Positions 8,634-17,918 of a stretch of 64,000 bases of DNA are shown one piece after another. Source of the DNA: an uncultured Alistipes sp. GTDB taxonomy: Bacteria; Bacteroidota; Bacteroidia; Bacteroidales; UBA932. The stretch is taken from NCBI GenBank assembly GCA_902388455.1, contig CABMPD010000016.1, positions 5,265 through 69,264 of the forward strand. Direction: 5' to 3'. Position numbers and translations under genes: made by a program. The notes under the pieces are model-generated. The model ran no database searches and was not told the origin of the DNA. It saw only the letters and a list, made by a program, of their open reading frames with translations. How positions within the stretch are numbered: position 1 is the first letter of the stretch; each line of letters starts with the position of its first letter.

Positions 8634-9932
8634 ATGAAATACAATGTCTTGCTATTAGGCTCAGGCGGAAGGGAACATGCCCTTGCCTGGAAGATTTCCC
8701 AAAGTCCCTTGCTGGGTGGATTTTATGCTCTTCCCGGCAATCCTGGTATAAATTCCCTGGCAAGAGGGATAGATGGCAGTGCGGGAGATTTTGAGCATGT
8801 TCTTAGAGCTGTGGTGGACAACGGGATAGATGTTGTAGTGTGCGGACCTGAAGATCCTTTGGCCGCCGGACTTAGAGATTACCTGTTTTCATCGCCGGAG
8901 GTGAAGAAGGACCTGCTTTTTGTGGGGCCAGGAAAAGACGGTGCCAGGCTGGAAAGCAGTAAGGATTTTGCCAAGCAGTTTATGGCCAAGTATGGTATTC
9001 CGACAGCTGCTTACAGGACATTCTCCGCTGCTCAAAAGGATGAGGCCAAAGTCTTCCTTCGCGGGCTTAAGCCACCTTATGTTATTAAGGCGGACGGACT
9101 TGCTGCAGGTAAAGGCGTTATAATATCTCCCGCCCTGGAAGATGCTGATGAAGCTCTTGACAGCATTTTCGGAGGCCGTTTCGGCCAGGCGGGTACGAAG
9201 GTGGTGATAGAAGAGTTTCTGGATGGTGTGGAAGTGTCATATTTTGTACTTACAGACGGTCATCGCTGGCTGCTTCTTCCTGAAGCCAAGGATTATAAGA
9301 GAGTAGGGAATGGGGATACGGGACCCAACACAGGAGGTATGGGCTCGGTGTCTCCCGTGCCGTTCTGTGACTTTGAGTTTACGGATAAAGTACTGCGGAA
9401 GATTATAGAGCCGACAATACGGGGACTGGAGGGTGAGGGGATTGATTACCGCGGCTTTATTTTCTTCGGTCTGATGAATTGTAGTGGTGAGCCTTATGTT
9501 ATAGAATATAACGTACGTATGGGTGATCCGGAAACAGAGTCTGTAATGCCGCGAATAGGCAGTGACCTGTTGAGCCACATGGTGGCGGCAGCTGGAGGAG
9601 ATCTGTCCGGAGAGTGTATGAAAATACTTCCGCAGTCAGCCGTTACGTGCATCATGGTGTCCGGCGGGTATCCTGACAAATATGCCAAAGGGTATGTTAT
9701 AAACGGTATTGAAGAGACTGCGCCGTTAATTGTATTTAATGCCGGGACTGCGCTTAAAGATGGAAAGCTGGTGACCTCCGGAGGTCGTGTGCTTGCGCTT
9801 ACTGCATTGGAGAGAAGTCTGGAAGAAGCACGCGATGCAGTATATTCGAGGATTGGAAGGGTCTCGTTTGACGGAGCTTTCCATCGCAGCGACATAGCTC
9901 TTGACATGATCAACTGGCCGGGCAGGAAATGA
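8634..9932 (+). CDS. purD: Phosphoribosylamine--glycine ligase
   Basis: GAR synthetase, second step of de novo purine synthesis. The 432-aa ATP-grasp enzyme has the N-terminal signature VLLLGSGGREHALAWKI, the glycine-rich ATP loop ADGLAAGKGVI, the metal-binding EYNVRMGDPETE and the segment GPNTGGMGSVSPVPF. Length is normal. The stop overlaps the next gene start by four bases (ATGA). purM lies 2.3 kb downstream in a separate transcription unit. Confidence 0.97.
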   Translation: MKYNVLLLGSGGREHALAWKISQSPLLGGFYALPGNPGINSLARGIDGSAGDFEHVLRAVVDNGIDVVVCGPEDPLAAGLRDYLFSSPEVKKDLLFVGPGKDGARLESSKDFAKQFMAKYGIPTAAYRTFSAAQKDEAKVFLRGLKPPYVIKADGLAAGKGVIISPALEDADEALDSIFGGRFGQAGTKVVIEEFLDGVEVSYFVLTDGHRWLLLPEAKDYKRVGNGDTGPNTGGMGSVSPVPFCDFEFTDKVLRKIIEPTIRGLEGEGIDYRGFIFFGLMNCSGEPYVIEYNVRMGDPETESVMPRIGSDLLSHMVAAAGGDLSGECMKILPQSAVTCIMVSGGYPDKYAKGYVINGIEETAPLIVFNAGTALKDGKLVTSGGRVLALTALERSLEEARDAVYSRIGRVSFDGAFHRSDIALDMINWPGRK

Positions 9933-10906
9933 GGGACCGCAGAAAACCCAGGCTGCTGAATGTCATAATGCTGATTCTTACTGCAGCTTTGGCCGTATCG
10001 TGTTTTTTTCTTCCAGTACCGGAGGAAGACCTTACGGGGTCAATAGTCTCCGTTACCTGGCTGTCAGATGTGTTGTCTCTGTTATCACTTACGGCTGTGG
10101 CAATATCCGCGGGATTGCTTAATTACCGTAGTTTTCTTTTTACATCGGATACTCAGAGGCTGTTCCTTCCGTATCTGATAGTGGTGCTGTCAGTTCCAGG
10201 AGTCCTGTCATTTGGTCTCTACCACATTGCGGCGCTGTTGGAAGTCTGGGCTATGTTTTTTGCCATAGGATATGTTAACTCCGAACTACGGCGCATGGAC
10301 TATGCGTTTCTGTCCTTAATTGCGGCGGGAGCTGCTTCTATGATGGTGCCTCCGCTGGTGTATGTCGAGCTGTTGGTTTTCTTATATTGTCTGTATAAAA
10401 GAAATCAAAGTCCTTTGAAATACTTGTTGGCCGCTTTAGCCGGTGCCGCCTTGCCGTGGCTGTACCTTCTTGCGTGGAGTTTTATTTTCCCAGAATCTCT
10501 GTCTATAAAAGATTTTCTGACTGTTTTCGGCCAGGGTGCGGCATTGTCTCTACCGGATGTTAAAGGCCTGAATGGTATAGGTGCAGCATGGTGCGCTGTC
10601 GGTGTATTACTGGTTTTGAGGACATCTGCTTTTGTTCTGGCCAGGCGGCGGGAAAGAAACAAGGCCCAGAAAAACGCATTCGGTCTTTCTGTGGCCTTGT
10701 CAATCATCTCTCTGCTGGCGGCCGTGTTCTGCGGAATGCTATCAGAGCCGCTTTTTATTATGGCAGCTGCTGTGCCTGTATCATTTACCGCATTTGATCT
10801 TTTCACCAACGGCACCAGAGTGGAGTCCGGTTTGTGGATAACTCTGTTGCTTGTCCTTGCGGCCGCTCAGCGGGTATTGGACTTTTTTCCAGGAGTATTG
10901 TCCTAG
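9929..10906 (+). CDS. Polytopic membrane protein, DUF6427-like
   Basis: A 325-aa integral membrane protein with around 8-9 hydrophobic segments alternating with short basic loops (for example YKRNQSP and LARRRERNKAQKN). Its function is unknown. The overall plan resembles the DUF6427 membrane proteins of Bacteroidota, but I cite this from general resemblance rather than a diagnostic motif. It is translationally coupled to purD by a 4-base ATGA overlap, and its stop codon shares the palindromic CTAG with the stop of the convergent aminotransferase. Confidence 0.7.
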   Translation: MRDRRKPRLLNVIMLILTAALAVSCFFLPVPEEDLTGSIVSVTWLSDVLSLLSLTAVAISAGLLNYRSFLFTSDTQRLFLPYLIVVLSVPGVLSFGLYHIAALLEVWAMFFAIGYVNSELRRMDYAFLSLIAAGAASMMVPPLVYVELLVFLYCLYKRNQSPLKYLLAALAGAALPWLYLLAWSFIFPESLSIKDFLTVFGQGAALSLPDVKGLNGIGAAWCAVGVLLVLRTSAFVLARRRERNKAQKNAFGLSVALSIISLLAAVFCGMLSEPLFIMAAAVPVSFTAFDLFTNGTRVESGLWITLLLVLAAAQRVLDFFPGVLS

Positions 10907-12102
10907 AGTGTCCTGCCGGGATAGACTTTCAATGCTTCCTTCAGGCAGATCAGGGCTTCCCTCAGATCTTCGGTCTTTAGGACGTATGCGATGCGTACTT
11001 CGTCCTTTCCCTTGCCGGGAGTGGCGTAGAAGCCTGCCATAGGAGCCACCATCACGGTCTTGCCGTTGTAGGAGAATTCCTCGAGGAGCCACTGGGCGAA
11101 CTTGTCGCTGTCATCCACGGGGAGGCGCACTGCTGCGTAGAAAGCGCCCATGGGGGTAGGACAGAGGACTCCGGGGATGGTTCTGAGGGTCTCTACGAGG
11201 TAGTCTCTTCTCTTGATGTACTCTTCCTTCACGGCCTTGAAGTAGGACTCGGGAGCGTTGAGGGCGGCCTCAGCGGCTATCTGTCCGTATGCGGGGGAGC
11301 AGAGGCGGGCCTGTGAATAGCGCAGGACGGCGTTCATCACTTCCTTGTTCTTGGAGACGATGGCTCCGATGCGCACGCCGCAGAGGGAGTATCTCTTGGA
11401 TACTGAGTCGCAGAGGATGACGTTGTTCTCCAGCCCCTTGATGTGCATGCAGGAGTAGTGGGGCTCATCGGTGTAGCAGAATTCGCGGTACACCTCGTCG
11501 GAGTAGATGTAGAGGTTGTGCTTGCGGGCGATGTCGCCGAGCTTCTCTATCTCGTCCCTGGTGTAGAGGACTCCGGTGGGATTGCAGGGGTTGCAGATGA
11601 TGATACCCTTGGTCCTGGGGGTGATGTGGCGCTCGAACTCCTCGATGGAGGGGATGGCGAAGCCGTTGTCGATGGATGTGGTGATGGGCACGAACTTAAC
11701 GTCGTTTACGATGGCGAAGGAGTTGTAGTTCGTGTAGAAAGGCTCGAGGACGATTACTTCGTCGTCAGGGTCGCAGGTGACGGTGAGGGCTATCTGCAGG
11801 GCCTCGGAACCGCCGGTGGTGACGTTGATGTCGGTGTAGTCTACATCGATGCCGATGTTCTGGTAGTAGCGGGCCAGTCCCTTGCGGTAGGACTCGTTAC
11901 CGGCCGAGTTGGGATAGGCGACGAGTTTGAGAGTGTTGTCCTTCACGGCCTTGAGGGCTACTTCCGGAGATTCGATGTCTGGTTGTCCGATGTTGAGGTG
12001 ATAGACTGTTATGCCTCTTTTTTTAGCGGCTTCGGCATAGGGAACCAGCTTCCTGATAGGAGAGGCTGGCAGAGCTTCGGCTTTTTTTGATAGGGTGAGC
12101 AT
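10903..12102 (-). CDS. Class I/II pyridoxal-phosphate aminotransferase (aspartate aminotransferase-like)
   Basis: Fold-type I PLP aminotransferase of 399 aa. Family blocks are LNIGQPDIESP near the N-terminus, VTTGGSEALQ, the NPCNPTGVLYTRDE substrate/PLP block and the Schiff-base lysine in DSVSKRYSLCGVRIGA. The most likely reaction is transamination of aspartate or another common amino acid with 2-oxoglutarate. It has its own promoter in the 112-base divergent gap with purM and meets the purD operon tail-to-tail with overlapping stop codons and no visible terminator. Confidence 0.92.
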   Translation of the reverse strand: MLTLSKKAEALPASPIRKLVPYAEAAKKRGITVYHLNIGQPDIESPEVALKAVKDNTLKLVAYPNSAGNESYRKGLARYYQNIGIDVDYTDINVTTGGSEALQIALTVTCDPDDEVIVLEPFYTNYNSFAIVNDVKFVPITTSIDNGFAIPSIEEFERHITPRTKGIIICNPCNPTGVLYTRDEIEKLGDIARKHNLYIYSDEVYREFCYTDEPHYSCMHIKGLENNVILCDSVSKRYSLCGVRIGAIVSKNKEVMNAVLRYSQARLCSPAYGQIAAEAALNAPESYFKAVKEEYIKRRDYLVETLRTIPGVLCPTPMGAFYAAVRLPVDDSDKFAQWLLEEFSYNGKTVMVAPMAGFYATPGKGKDEVRIAYVLKTEDLREALICLKEALKVYPGRTL

Positions 12103-12158
12103 ACGTATACTTTTAGTGACTTTTTGTTAATAGTTTTAAAAAATGTTATCAAGGGCAA

Positions 12159-12166
12159 CAAAGTTA
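12159..12166 (-). promoter_or_regulatory. Promoter -7 element for the aminotransferase
   Basis: TAACTTTG on the minus strand matches TAnnTTTG, 56 bases upstream of the aminotransferase start. It is arranged divergently with the purM element. Confidence 0.55.
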
Positions 12167-12189
12167 TGAACTTTTCCGCAAATTCTTCT

Positions 12190-12197
12190 TAAATTTG
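12190..12197 (+). promoter_or_regulatory. Promoter -7 element for purM
   Basis: TAAATTTG matches the Bacteroidota consensus. The predicted transcript start is only about 10-14 bases before an in-frame ATG at 12216, which favours the second ATG at 12240 as the true purM start. Confidence 0.65.
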
Positions 12198-12239
12198 TAG
12201 TCTGTAAACGAAATAATGTTAATCCTGCGAAAAGAGATT

Positions 12240-13421
12240 ATGAACAACACTGAAAGCAGATACATGCTCAGAGGAGTCTCCTCTGCAAAGGAAGATGTAC
12301 ACAATGCCATCAAGAACATAGATAAAGGCCTTTTCCCTAAGGCTTTCTGTAAGATAATCCCGGACCTTTTCTCCGGTGACCCGGACTGGTGCCTGGTAAT
12401 GCATGCCGACGGCGCAGGCACAAAGTCTTCTCTCGCTTACACATATTGGAGAGAGACAGGAGACATGAACGTGTGGAAGGGCATAGCCCGCGATGCTATG
12501 GTCATGAACACAGATGACCTGCTCTGTGTAGGGATATGCAGCGGAATGCTGGTGTCTTCCACCATCGGTCGTAATAAAAATCTTATTCCCGGAGAGGTCA
12601 TCTCCGCCATTATTTCCGGAACCGATGAGTTCATCAAGGCGATGGACCGTTACGGTATCAGGATGACGCTTACCGGAGGAGAGACCGCAGATGTGGGCGA
12701 TCTTGTGCGTACGGTTATCGTTGACAGCACTGTCTGCGCAAGAGTACGCCGTTCGGAGATTATAGATAATTCCAGAATTTCGGACGGAGATGTCATCGTA
12801 GGACTTGCGTCTTTCGGTCAGGCTGAGTACGAAGATGAGTATAATGGGGGGACCGGCAGCAACGGTCTGACATCGGCTCGCCATGACCTTTTCGCCCATT
12901 ATCTGGCCGACAAATATCCTGAGAGTTATGATCATGCCATGCCTGCGTCACTGGTATATTCGGGAAGCAGGATGCTTACAGAAAAAGAGCCGGAGACAGG
13001 CCTTACTTACGGAAAACTGCTCTTGTCTCCTACCAGGACATATGCGCCTGTGATGAAAAAGATTTTTGATGCCGGCATGAAGAACCGTATTCACGGCATG
13101 GTTCATTGTTCCGGAGGAGCCCAGACTAAGGTTCTGCATTTTGTAGATTCACTTAGAGTCATTAAGGACAATATGTTCCCCGTACCTCCTCTGTTCAAGG
13201 CTATACAGATAGAGTCCGGAACTGACTGGCAGGAGATGTACCGGGTATTCAATATGGGACACCGTATGGAAATTTATACTGACAGGGAGGCGGCATCAGC
13301 TATGATAGACATATCCCGCTCGCTGGGAGTCGATGCCCGTATAGTCGGCAGGGTGGAGGCAGCTCCTGAGGCCGAGGTGGTTATTTCCGGAGACAACGGC
13401 ACATTCGTGTATAATAAATAG
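12240..13421 (+). CDS. purM: Phosphoribosylformylglycinamidine cyclo-ligase (AIR synthase)
   Basis: Fifth step of de novo purine synthesis, converting FGAM to AIR with ATP. The 393-aa form has MHADGAGTKSSLAY (ATP/metal site), GGETADVGDLVRT and HGMVHCSGGAQTKV. It follows the Bacteroidota variant of PurM rather than the E. coli one, being longer and with the distinctive DVHNAIKNIDKGLFPKAF start. The ATG at 12240 is preferred over 12216 because the protein homology begins there and the promoter lies close upstream. An unknown lipoprotein gene follows after 8 bases. Confidence 0.92.
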   Translation: MNNTESRYMLRGVSSAKEDVHNAIKNIDKGLFPKAFCKIIPDLFSGDPDWCLVMHADGAGTKSSLAYTYWRETGDMNVWKGIARDAMVMNTDDLLCVGICSGMLVSSTIGRNKNLIPGEVISAIISGTDEFIKAMDRYGIRMTLTGGETADVGDLVRTVIVDSTVCARVRRSEIIDNSRISDGDVIVGLASFGQAEYEDEYNGGTGSNGLTSARHDLFAHYLADKYPESYDHAMPASLVYSGSRMLTEKEPETGLTYGKLLLSPTRTYAPVMKKIFDAGMKNRIHGMVHCSGGAQTKVLHFVDSLRVIKDNMFPVPPLFKAIQIESGTDWQEMYRVFNMGHRMEIYTDREAASAMIDISRSLGVDARIVGRVEAAPEAEVVISGDNGTFVYNK

Positions 13422-13429
13422 TTTAAGAT

Positions 13430-14917
13430 ATGTCAGATTACTCCAGATATGCTGCGTTCGCAGTATTTCTGCTGGCGGGTGTCCTGTCATCTGTCTCATG
13501 CGGTGACAGGACACAGAGTGCCGGTCTGCTTCCAATAGCGCAGAAAGCTATAGGAGACAGTACCTCTATATATTATGTGGATTTTGCGCAATATCCTGAC
13601 AGTCTCCCAATGCTGCCGATTGGTGTTTTCGGTTGCGGACCGGACGGTTTTGCAGTCGCTGAAAAGCTCTTGACCGCGGATAATTTTGACAATATTACCG
13701 GGCAGCCGGTTGCTGACGGTATTGCGGATTTCGGCGGAGAGTCCATTCAGGTCTTGTTGGACAGGGCCAACAGTCCGTATGGAGGGTATCTGGAGAATGA
13801 CAATCTTCCGTTCTTGAAGGAGCAGCTTGTACGCAATGCTCTTTTCCTTATGGGGGACAGGTACTACAATCTGGCTGTTGACGAATATCAGTCGGGGTAC
13901 AAGGACCCGGTCAAGATAATTCTGGTATCATCTCCTGTTGCGGATTACTACGGTCTGTCCGATATTGAAGCGCTGATGCGCGGCAGCGGAACAGGGGTAA
14001 AGGCGGTCGGGATTATTGAGAGCAGTATAAGTGAGGCTCTTTCCCGAGTGGATCAGGACGGCAATTTCTGTGTGGGCGTGCTGTATTCATCGGATGGGGT
14101 ATCTTCCAGGGAATATGAATCTGTTATTCGCAAAATGGCAGCAGAACGTGGTGTTGCAGGTCATATTCAGGTGTTCAATCAGGAAGGAACAGGCATCTCT
14201 GAAGCCCTTATAGGGGATTCAGCGTACATCGATACTTCTGCGAGAGTTTCCCGCGAATGGTATGCGGGTCCTGTTACGGGTATCAGTTACAACAATATAG
14301 ATGCTACGCTTTTCGACCGCTACGGTTTTAATACCCGCGGTAATGCTCTTCTATTCCCCGGCGGTAGCAGGAATATATCGGGAGTTCAGCTCAATTCTGT
14401 CGAGAATTATGTCCGCTATCATCTTGTGTCTTTGGTAGAAAGACATCGTCGCAGCGGAAGCCGTGTGCCGATTTCCTCCATAATTCTAGCTGATTGCAGT
14501 TATAATCAGGTCCGGGACCTGATGGATAAGGTTATGGAAGAGCTGTACAATTACAAAAGAGGAGGAATCTACCTCTATAGAACCAGCATATCACCGGATT
14601 TCCGATTTATTGATCCTGCGGAATGTGCAGTCCGTGAGGCCTATGCAATCCTGCGCAAGGATGGAAATCTGGCTCTCCGTGGAACCGGATCCACCCTGGT
14701 TCCGTTCATTACGTTGCCTTCTGCAACTGTTCCGGCGGATTCGCTGGATGAGTCCGGTGCTTTCAAGGCCGGATTCCGTTACGGACGTGCGAGCGGAACG
14801 GAGGATATTACGACCAAGGCGGTGCCGTTTGCTCCTCGTTATGTGGGAGGACGGGAACTCGATGAAATGGAGAATTATTACAAGACATTCGCATTAATAA
14901 GAAAAACTCTTTACTAA
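13430..14917 (+). CDS. Lipoprotein of unknown function
   Basis: A 495-aa predicted lipoprotein with a hydrophobic N-terminus and a lipobox ending at Cys24 (LSSVSC). I recognise no family. The body alternates short beta-like segments (VKIILVSSPVADYYGL, VGVLYSSDG) with helices and contains a repeated Rossmann-like rhythm, which could suit a periplasmic-binding-like fold, but this is speculation. It is sandwiched between purM (8 bases) and an exonuclease gene (3 bases), so it is clearly in the same operon. No catalytic motif is visible. Confidence 0.7.
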   Translation: MSDYSRYAAFAVFLLAGVLSSVSCGDRTQSAGLLPIAQKAIGDSTSIYYVDFAQYPDSLPMLPIGVFGCGPDGFAVAEKLLTADNFDNITGQPVADGIADFGGESIQVLLDRANSPYGGYLENDNLPFLKEQLVRNALFLMGDRYYNLAVDEYQSGYKDPVKIILVSSPVADYYGLSDIEALMRGSGTGVKAVGIIESSISEALSRVDQDGNFCVGVLYSSDGVSSREYESVIRKMAAERGVAGHIQVFNQEGTGISEALIGDSAYIDTSARVSREWYAGPVTGISYNNIDATLFDRYGFNTRGNALLFPGGSRNISGVQLNSVENYVRYHLVSLVERHRRSGSRVPISSIILADCSYNQVRDLMDKVMEELYNYKRGGIYLYRTSISPDFRFIDPAECAVREAYAILRKDGNLALRGTGSTLVPFITLPSATVPADSLDESGAFKAGFRYGRASGTEDITTKAVPFAPRYVGGRELDEMENYYKTFALIRKTLY

Positions 14918-14920
14918 TAT

Positions 14921-15514
14921 ATGCAGTATCCAGAAAGTATTTCATCAGAAGAACTTACTCAGCTTGACCATGTGGATTTCACAGGGCCCATCGTTGTCGT
15001 GTCTGATTTGGACGAGGATTTCGTGGAGGCGATGGACTATTTGAAGAGCCAGAGGGTCATAGGCTTCGATACTGAAACCAAACCTAGTTTTACCTCCAGT
15101 ACCCCGCGCCATCATGTCGCTCTGCTGCAGCTTTCGGGCGGGGACAAAGCTTATATTTTCAGAGTCAATCAGCTCGGTCTGCCTGCTGCATTGGCCTCAA
15201 TTCTTTCTGACGGCAATATCCTGAAGATCGGTGCGGCAGTAAAGGATGATGTCCGGGGCCTGATGTATTACCGCAAGTTTACTCCCCGCGGATTCGTCGA
15301 TCTTCAAAGCATGGTGGCGGATTATGGAATCATGGATAAGAGCGTGCGCAAGATGTCCGCCATTATCCTTGGGAAAAAGGTCTCAAAGACGCAGCAGCTC
15401 TCCAATTGGGAAGCACAGCAACTTTCAGGAGCCCAGCTGAAATATGCCGCGATTGATGCATGGGTATGCCGCGAGATGTATCTTAAACTGAAATCAGACC
15501 GTCAGAATGATTAG
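14921..15514 (+). CDS. DEDDy-type 3'-5' exonuclease domain protein
   Basis: A 197-aa single-domain exonuclease of the RNase D / WRN-like DnaQ superfamily. The three Exo motifs are visible: Exo I GFDTETKPSF (D and E), Exo II in LKIGAAVKDDVRGL (D), and Exo III YAAIDAWVCREMY (Y and D four apart, the DEDDy pattern). There is no HRDC domain, so it is not RNase D itself; the substrate could be RNA or DNA. It overlaps the next methyltransferase gene by 8 bases. Confidence 0.9.
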   Translation: MQYPESISSEELTQLDHVDFTGPIVVVSDLDEDFVEAMDYLKSQRVIGFDTETKPSFTSSTPRHHVALLQLSGGDKAYIFRVNQLGLPAALASILSDGNILKIGAAVKDDVRGLMYYRKFTPRGFVDLQSMVADYGIMDKSVRKMSAIILGKKVSKTQQLSNWEAQQLSGAQLKYAAIDAWVCREMYLKLKSDRQND

Positions 15515-16721
15515 AGTTGTGCTAAAGAAGGGCCGGGAAGAGTCCCTGCGCCGCTTTCATCCTTGGATTTTTTCCGGAGCAGTGGCATCCGTGGAGGGAG
15601 AACCGTATGAGGGAGAAGCCGTGGAGGTAGTGGCCTCGGACGGTGCCTTTCTGGCGGTCGGGCATTGGCAGAAAGGCTCTATTGCCGTACGGATTCTCAG
15701 TTTCACCCAGGAATTCATGCCTGACAAGGACGGGCTTATGCCTCAGAGATTCTGGAAGGAAAGGATTTCCGGGGCCATGCGCCTTCGCCGGTCTTTGGGA
15801 CTGTTTACTCCGGAGACGACATGCTGCCGTCTTATTCATGGGGAAGGGGATTTTCTTCCGGGGCTGATTGTGGACATTTATGACGAGGTCGCCGTGATTC
15901 AGGCGCACTCGGCCGGAATGTATCTGTCCGCAGAGCATATTTCGCATGCCTTGCAGCAGTGCTGTCAGGGCATGGTCCGTGCTGTCTACAACAAGAGCGA
16001 GGGGACTGCTCCCCATCGTGCCGGACTGTCTCTCCATGACGGATATCTTACCGTTCCGTATATCACTGATGAGGCTGTAGTCAAGGAGAACGGACACAGC
16101 TTCGTGGTCAACTGGGCGTCCGGGCAGAAGACAGGTTTCTTTCTGGATCAGAGGGACAACCGCAGGTTGGTCGGAGAATATGCCAGGGAGCGGAGAGTAC
16201 TCAATCTGTTCTGCTATACCGGTGGTTTTTCGGTTTATGCTCTCAACCGCGGTGCAGCGTCTGTCGTTTCTGTAGATTCGTCAGCGGCGGCGGTGGACAT
16301 GCTCCGCCGCAATGTGGAACTTAATATAGGAGCGGAGGATGCGGCAGTACGCCATAAGGCGGAGTGTACGGATGCCTTGGATTATCTGAAAGATGTCAGT
16401 AGCGGGGATTTCGACCTGATGGTTGTGGATCCTCCGGCTTTTGCAAAACACAGGGACGTCCTGGACAATGCTGTCAGAGCGTACCGCCGTCTCAATGCCG
16501 CTGCTATCGGAAAGATTGCTCCCGGAGGGCTGTTGTTTACGTACAGCTGTTCTCAGGCGGTGGACCGCAGGACATTCGAGCTTACAGTGTTTTCGGCGGC
16601 CGCTCAGACAGGCCGTAGGGTGCGTATATTGCGCAGGCTTACCCAGCCCGCAGACCACCCGGTGAACATCTATCATCCTGAAGGTGATTATTTAAAGGGG
16701 CTGATGCTGTACGTTGAATAA
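15507..16721 (+). CDS. Class I SAM-dependent rRNA methyltransferase, RlmI-like
   Basis: Predicted 23S rRNA m5C methyltransferase of the RlmI/YccW family, 404 aa. An N-terminal PUA domain (about residues 1-75, VVLKKGREESLRRFHPWIFSGAV) is followed by the EEHD-like linker and a Rossmann core. The SAM loop is NLFCYTGGFSVYALNRGA, the catalytic motif VDPPAFAKH, and the nucleophile cysteine lies in TYSCSQAVDRR. Residue specificity (E. coli C1962 equivalent) is inferred from the family. It overlaps the exonuclease gene, suggesting coupled translation and shared RNA-related work. Confidence 0.9.
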   Translation: MIRVVLKKGREESLRRFHPWIFSGAVASVEGEPYEGEAVEVVASDGAFLAVGHWQKGSIAVRILSFTQEFMPDKDGLMPQRFWKERISGAMRLRRSLGLFTPETTCCRLIHGEGDFLPGLIVDIYDEVAVIQAHSAGMYLSAEHISHALQQCCQGMVRAVYNKSEGTAPHRAGLSLHDGYLTVPYITDEAVVKENGHSFVVNWASGQKTGFFLDQRDNRRLVGEYARERRVLNLFCYTGGFSVYALNRGAASVVSVDSSAAAVDMLRRNVELNIGAEDAAVRHKAECTDALDYLKDVSSGDFDLMVVDPPAFAKHRDVLDNAVRAYRRLNAAAIGKIAPGGLLFTYSCSQAVDRRTFELTVFSAAAQTGRRVRILRRLTQPADHPVNIYHPEGDYLKGLMLYVE

Positions 16722-16733
16722 ATATTGGAATTC

Positions 16734-17234
16734 ATGCATGAGATAAAATTAGATTCCGACGGCAGTAAGGCCGGACGTTATGAGTCCCTGCTGCCGCAGA
16801 TAAGTTCTCTGATTGAGGGCGAGACGGATATGACGGCAAATCTGGCGAATACAGCCGCCGCGCTGAAGGAGGTATTCGGATTTTTCTGGGTAGGTTTTTA
16901 TTTGGTGCGTACATCCGGAAGTGGTGTCTACGAGCTGGTTCTGGGCCCTTTTCAGGGGCCTGTGGCCTGTACAAGGATCGGATATGGAAAGGGGGTGTGC
17001 GGATCGGCCTGGAAAGCCGCCGGGAGTATCGTGGTGGAGGATGTGGAAAAGTTTCCGGGGCATATAGCCTGCAGTTCACTGTCCCGTTCAGAGATAGTGG
17101 TTCCCATGATTGGCAGAGACGGGAAAGTCATTGGTGTTCTGGATATTGACAGCACTTCGACGGCTACATTCGACGATGTTGACAAGTATTATCTTGAGAA
17201 GTTATGCAGGATAATTTGTAATAATTCGAAATAA
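16734..17234 (+). CDS. msrC: Free methionine-(R)-sulfoxide reductase (GAF domain)
   Basis: A single GAF-domain enzyme of 166 aa that reduces free Met-R-O. The three catalytic/recycling cysteines fall at 79, 89 and 113, in PVACTRIGYGKGVCGSAW and GHIACSSLSRSEIVVP. Their spacing (10 and 24) equals that of the E. coli enzyme. The ATG at 16734 is preferred over a TTG at 16725, which lies only 3 bases after the upstream stop. It is the last protein gene before tRNA-Cys and ends 29 bases upstream of it. Confidence 0.9.
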   Translation: MHEIKLDSDGSKAGRYESLLPQISSLIEGETDMTANLANTAAALKEVFGFFWVGFYLVRTSGSGVYELVLGPFQGPVACTRIGYGKGVCGSAWKAAGSIVVEDVEKFPGHIACSSLSRSEIVVPMIGRDGKVIGVLDIDSTSTATFDDVDKYYLEKLCRIICNNSK

Positions 17235-17246
17235 TTACTATCTTTG
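17215..17246 (+). promoter_or_regulatory. Promoter for tRNA-Cys
   Basis: TTTG at 17215-17218 and TATCTTTG at 17239-17246 with a 20-base spacer closely match the Bacteroidota -33/-7 consensus. The element starts inside the 3' end of the msrC gene and gives tRNA-Cys its own transcription. Confidence 0.85.
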
Positions 17247-17262
17247 CGCTCCCAAAAGTTAC

Positions 17263-17333
17263 GGTACCATGGCCGAGTGGTTAGGCAACGGTCTGCAAAA
17301 CCGTGTACAGCAGTTCGATTCTGCTTGGTACCT
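17263..17333 (+). tRNA. tRNA-Cys (anticodon GCA)
   Basis: A full cloverleaf can be folded. The acceptor stem is GGTACCA with TGGTACC; the anticodon stem is ACGGT/ACCGT with loop CTGCAAA and GCA at 17295-17297; the T arm is AGCAG-TTCGATT-CTGCT. The discriminator base is U, as expected for Cys. CCA is not encoded. Confidence 0.97.
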
Positions 17334-17337
17334 CAGG

Positions 17338-17359
17338 AGCCCCTTTCCGGGGCTTTTTT
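17338..17359 (+). terminator. Intrinsic terminator after tRNA-Cys
   Basis: AGCCCC and GGGGCT form a 6-bp stem with a 5-base loop followed by a T-run, starting 4 bases after the tRNA. Confidence 0.9.
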
Positions 17360-17384
17360 ATTTCCAGTTTTTCAGGCAGTCGGC

Positions 17385-17918
17385 TCATTTGGAATGACGG
17401 CTGTTGCGGATCTCTGTAGAGGAGATGTCGAGCAGCGGTGCGCCGGCCAGGAATCTTACTCCGCGAATACCGGGCTGCCCGTCGTATTGTCCGCAGAGTG
17501 CGGCTCCGTCAAATCCTTTGCGCGGGTATACCCATATCCTGAATTCCCGGAGAATGTCCTTGCCGTGATACCATTTTTCCAGACTGGCGATATTGTCGGC
17601 GCCGATTAAGAGGATGAGCTCGTCTGAGGGGAACGCCTTCTGAATTGCGTGGAGGGTATTGATCGTGTATAGCGGTTCGGACAGGCGGTACTCTATGTCG
17701 GATACTGTGATTTTCGGGGAGATACCCTTGAATGCCTCTCTCACCTGGCGGAGCCTTGCCTGCGGATCCGCAAGTATGGATTTGTCCTTGAAAGGATTGT
17801 GCGGTGAGGGAATGATGATGACCGCGTCCACCTCCGGCATAGATGCCGCATACTCCGCAATGGAGACGTGTCCGTAGTGTACGGGATTGAACGAGCCGAA
17901 GTACAGGGCCTTTCTCAT
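17385..17918 (-). CDS. nadD: Nicotinate-nucleotide adenylyltransferase
   Basis: Adenylates nicotinate mononucleotide to deamido-NAD in NAD synthesis. The 177-aa enzyme has the nucleotidyltransferase signature GSFNPVHYGHV (HxGH), IPSPHNPFKDK, the segment LLIGADNIASLEKW and the C-terminal ISSTEIR motif. The start overlaps the gmk stop by four bases (ATGA). The length is a little under the usual 190-210 aa, but all motifs are present. Confidence 0.95.
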   Translation of the reverse strand: MRKALYFGSFNPVHYGHVSIAEYAASMPEVDAVIIIPSPHNPFKDKSILADPQARLRQVREAFKGISPKITVSDIEYRLSEPLYTINTLHAIQKAFPSDELILLIGADNIASLEKWYHGKDILREFRIWVYPRKGFDGAALCGQYDGQPGIRGVRFLAGAPLLDISSTEIRNSRHSK

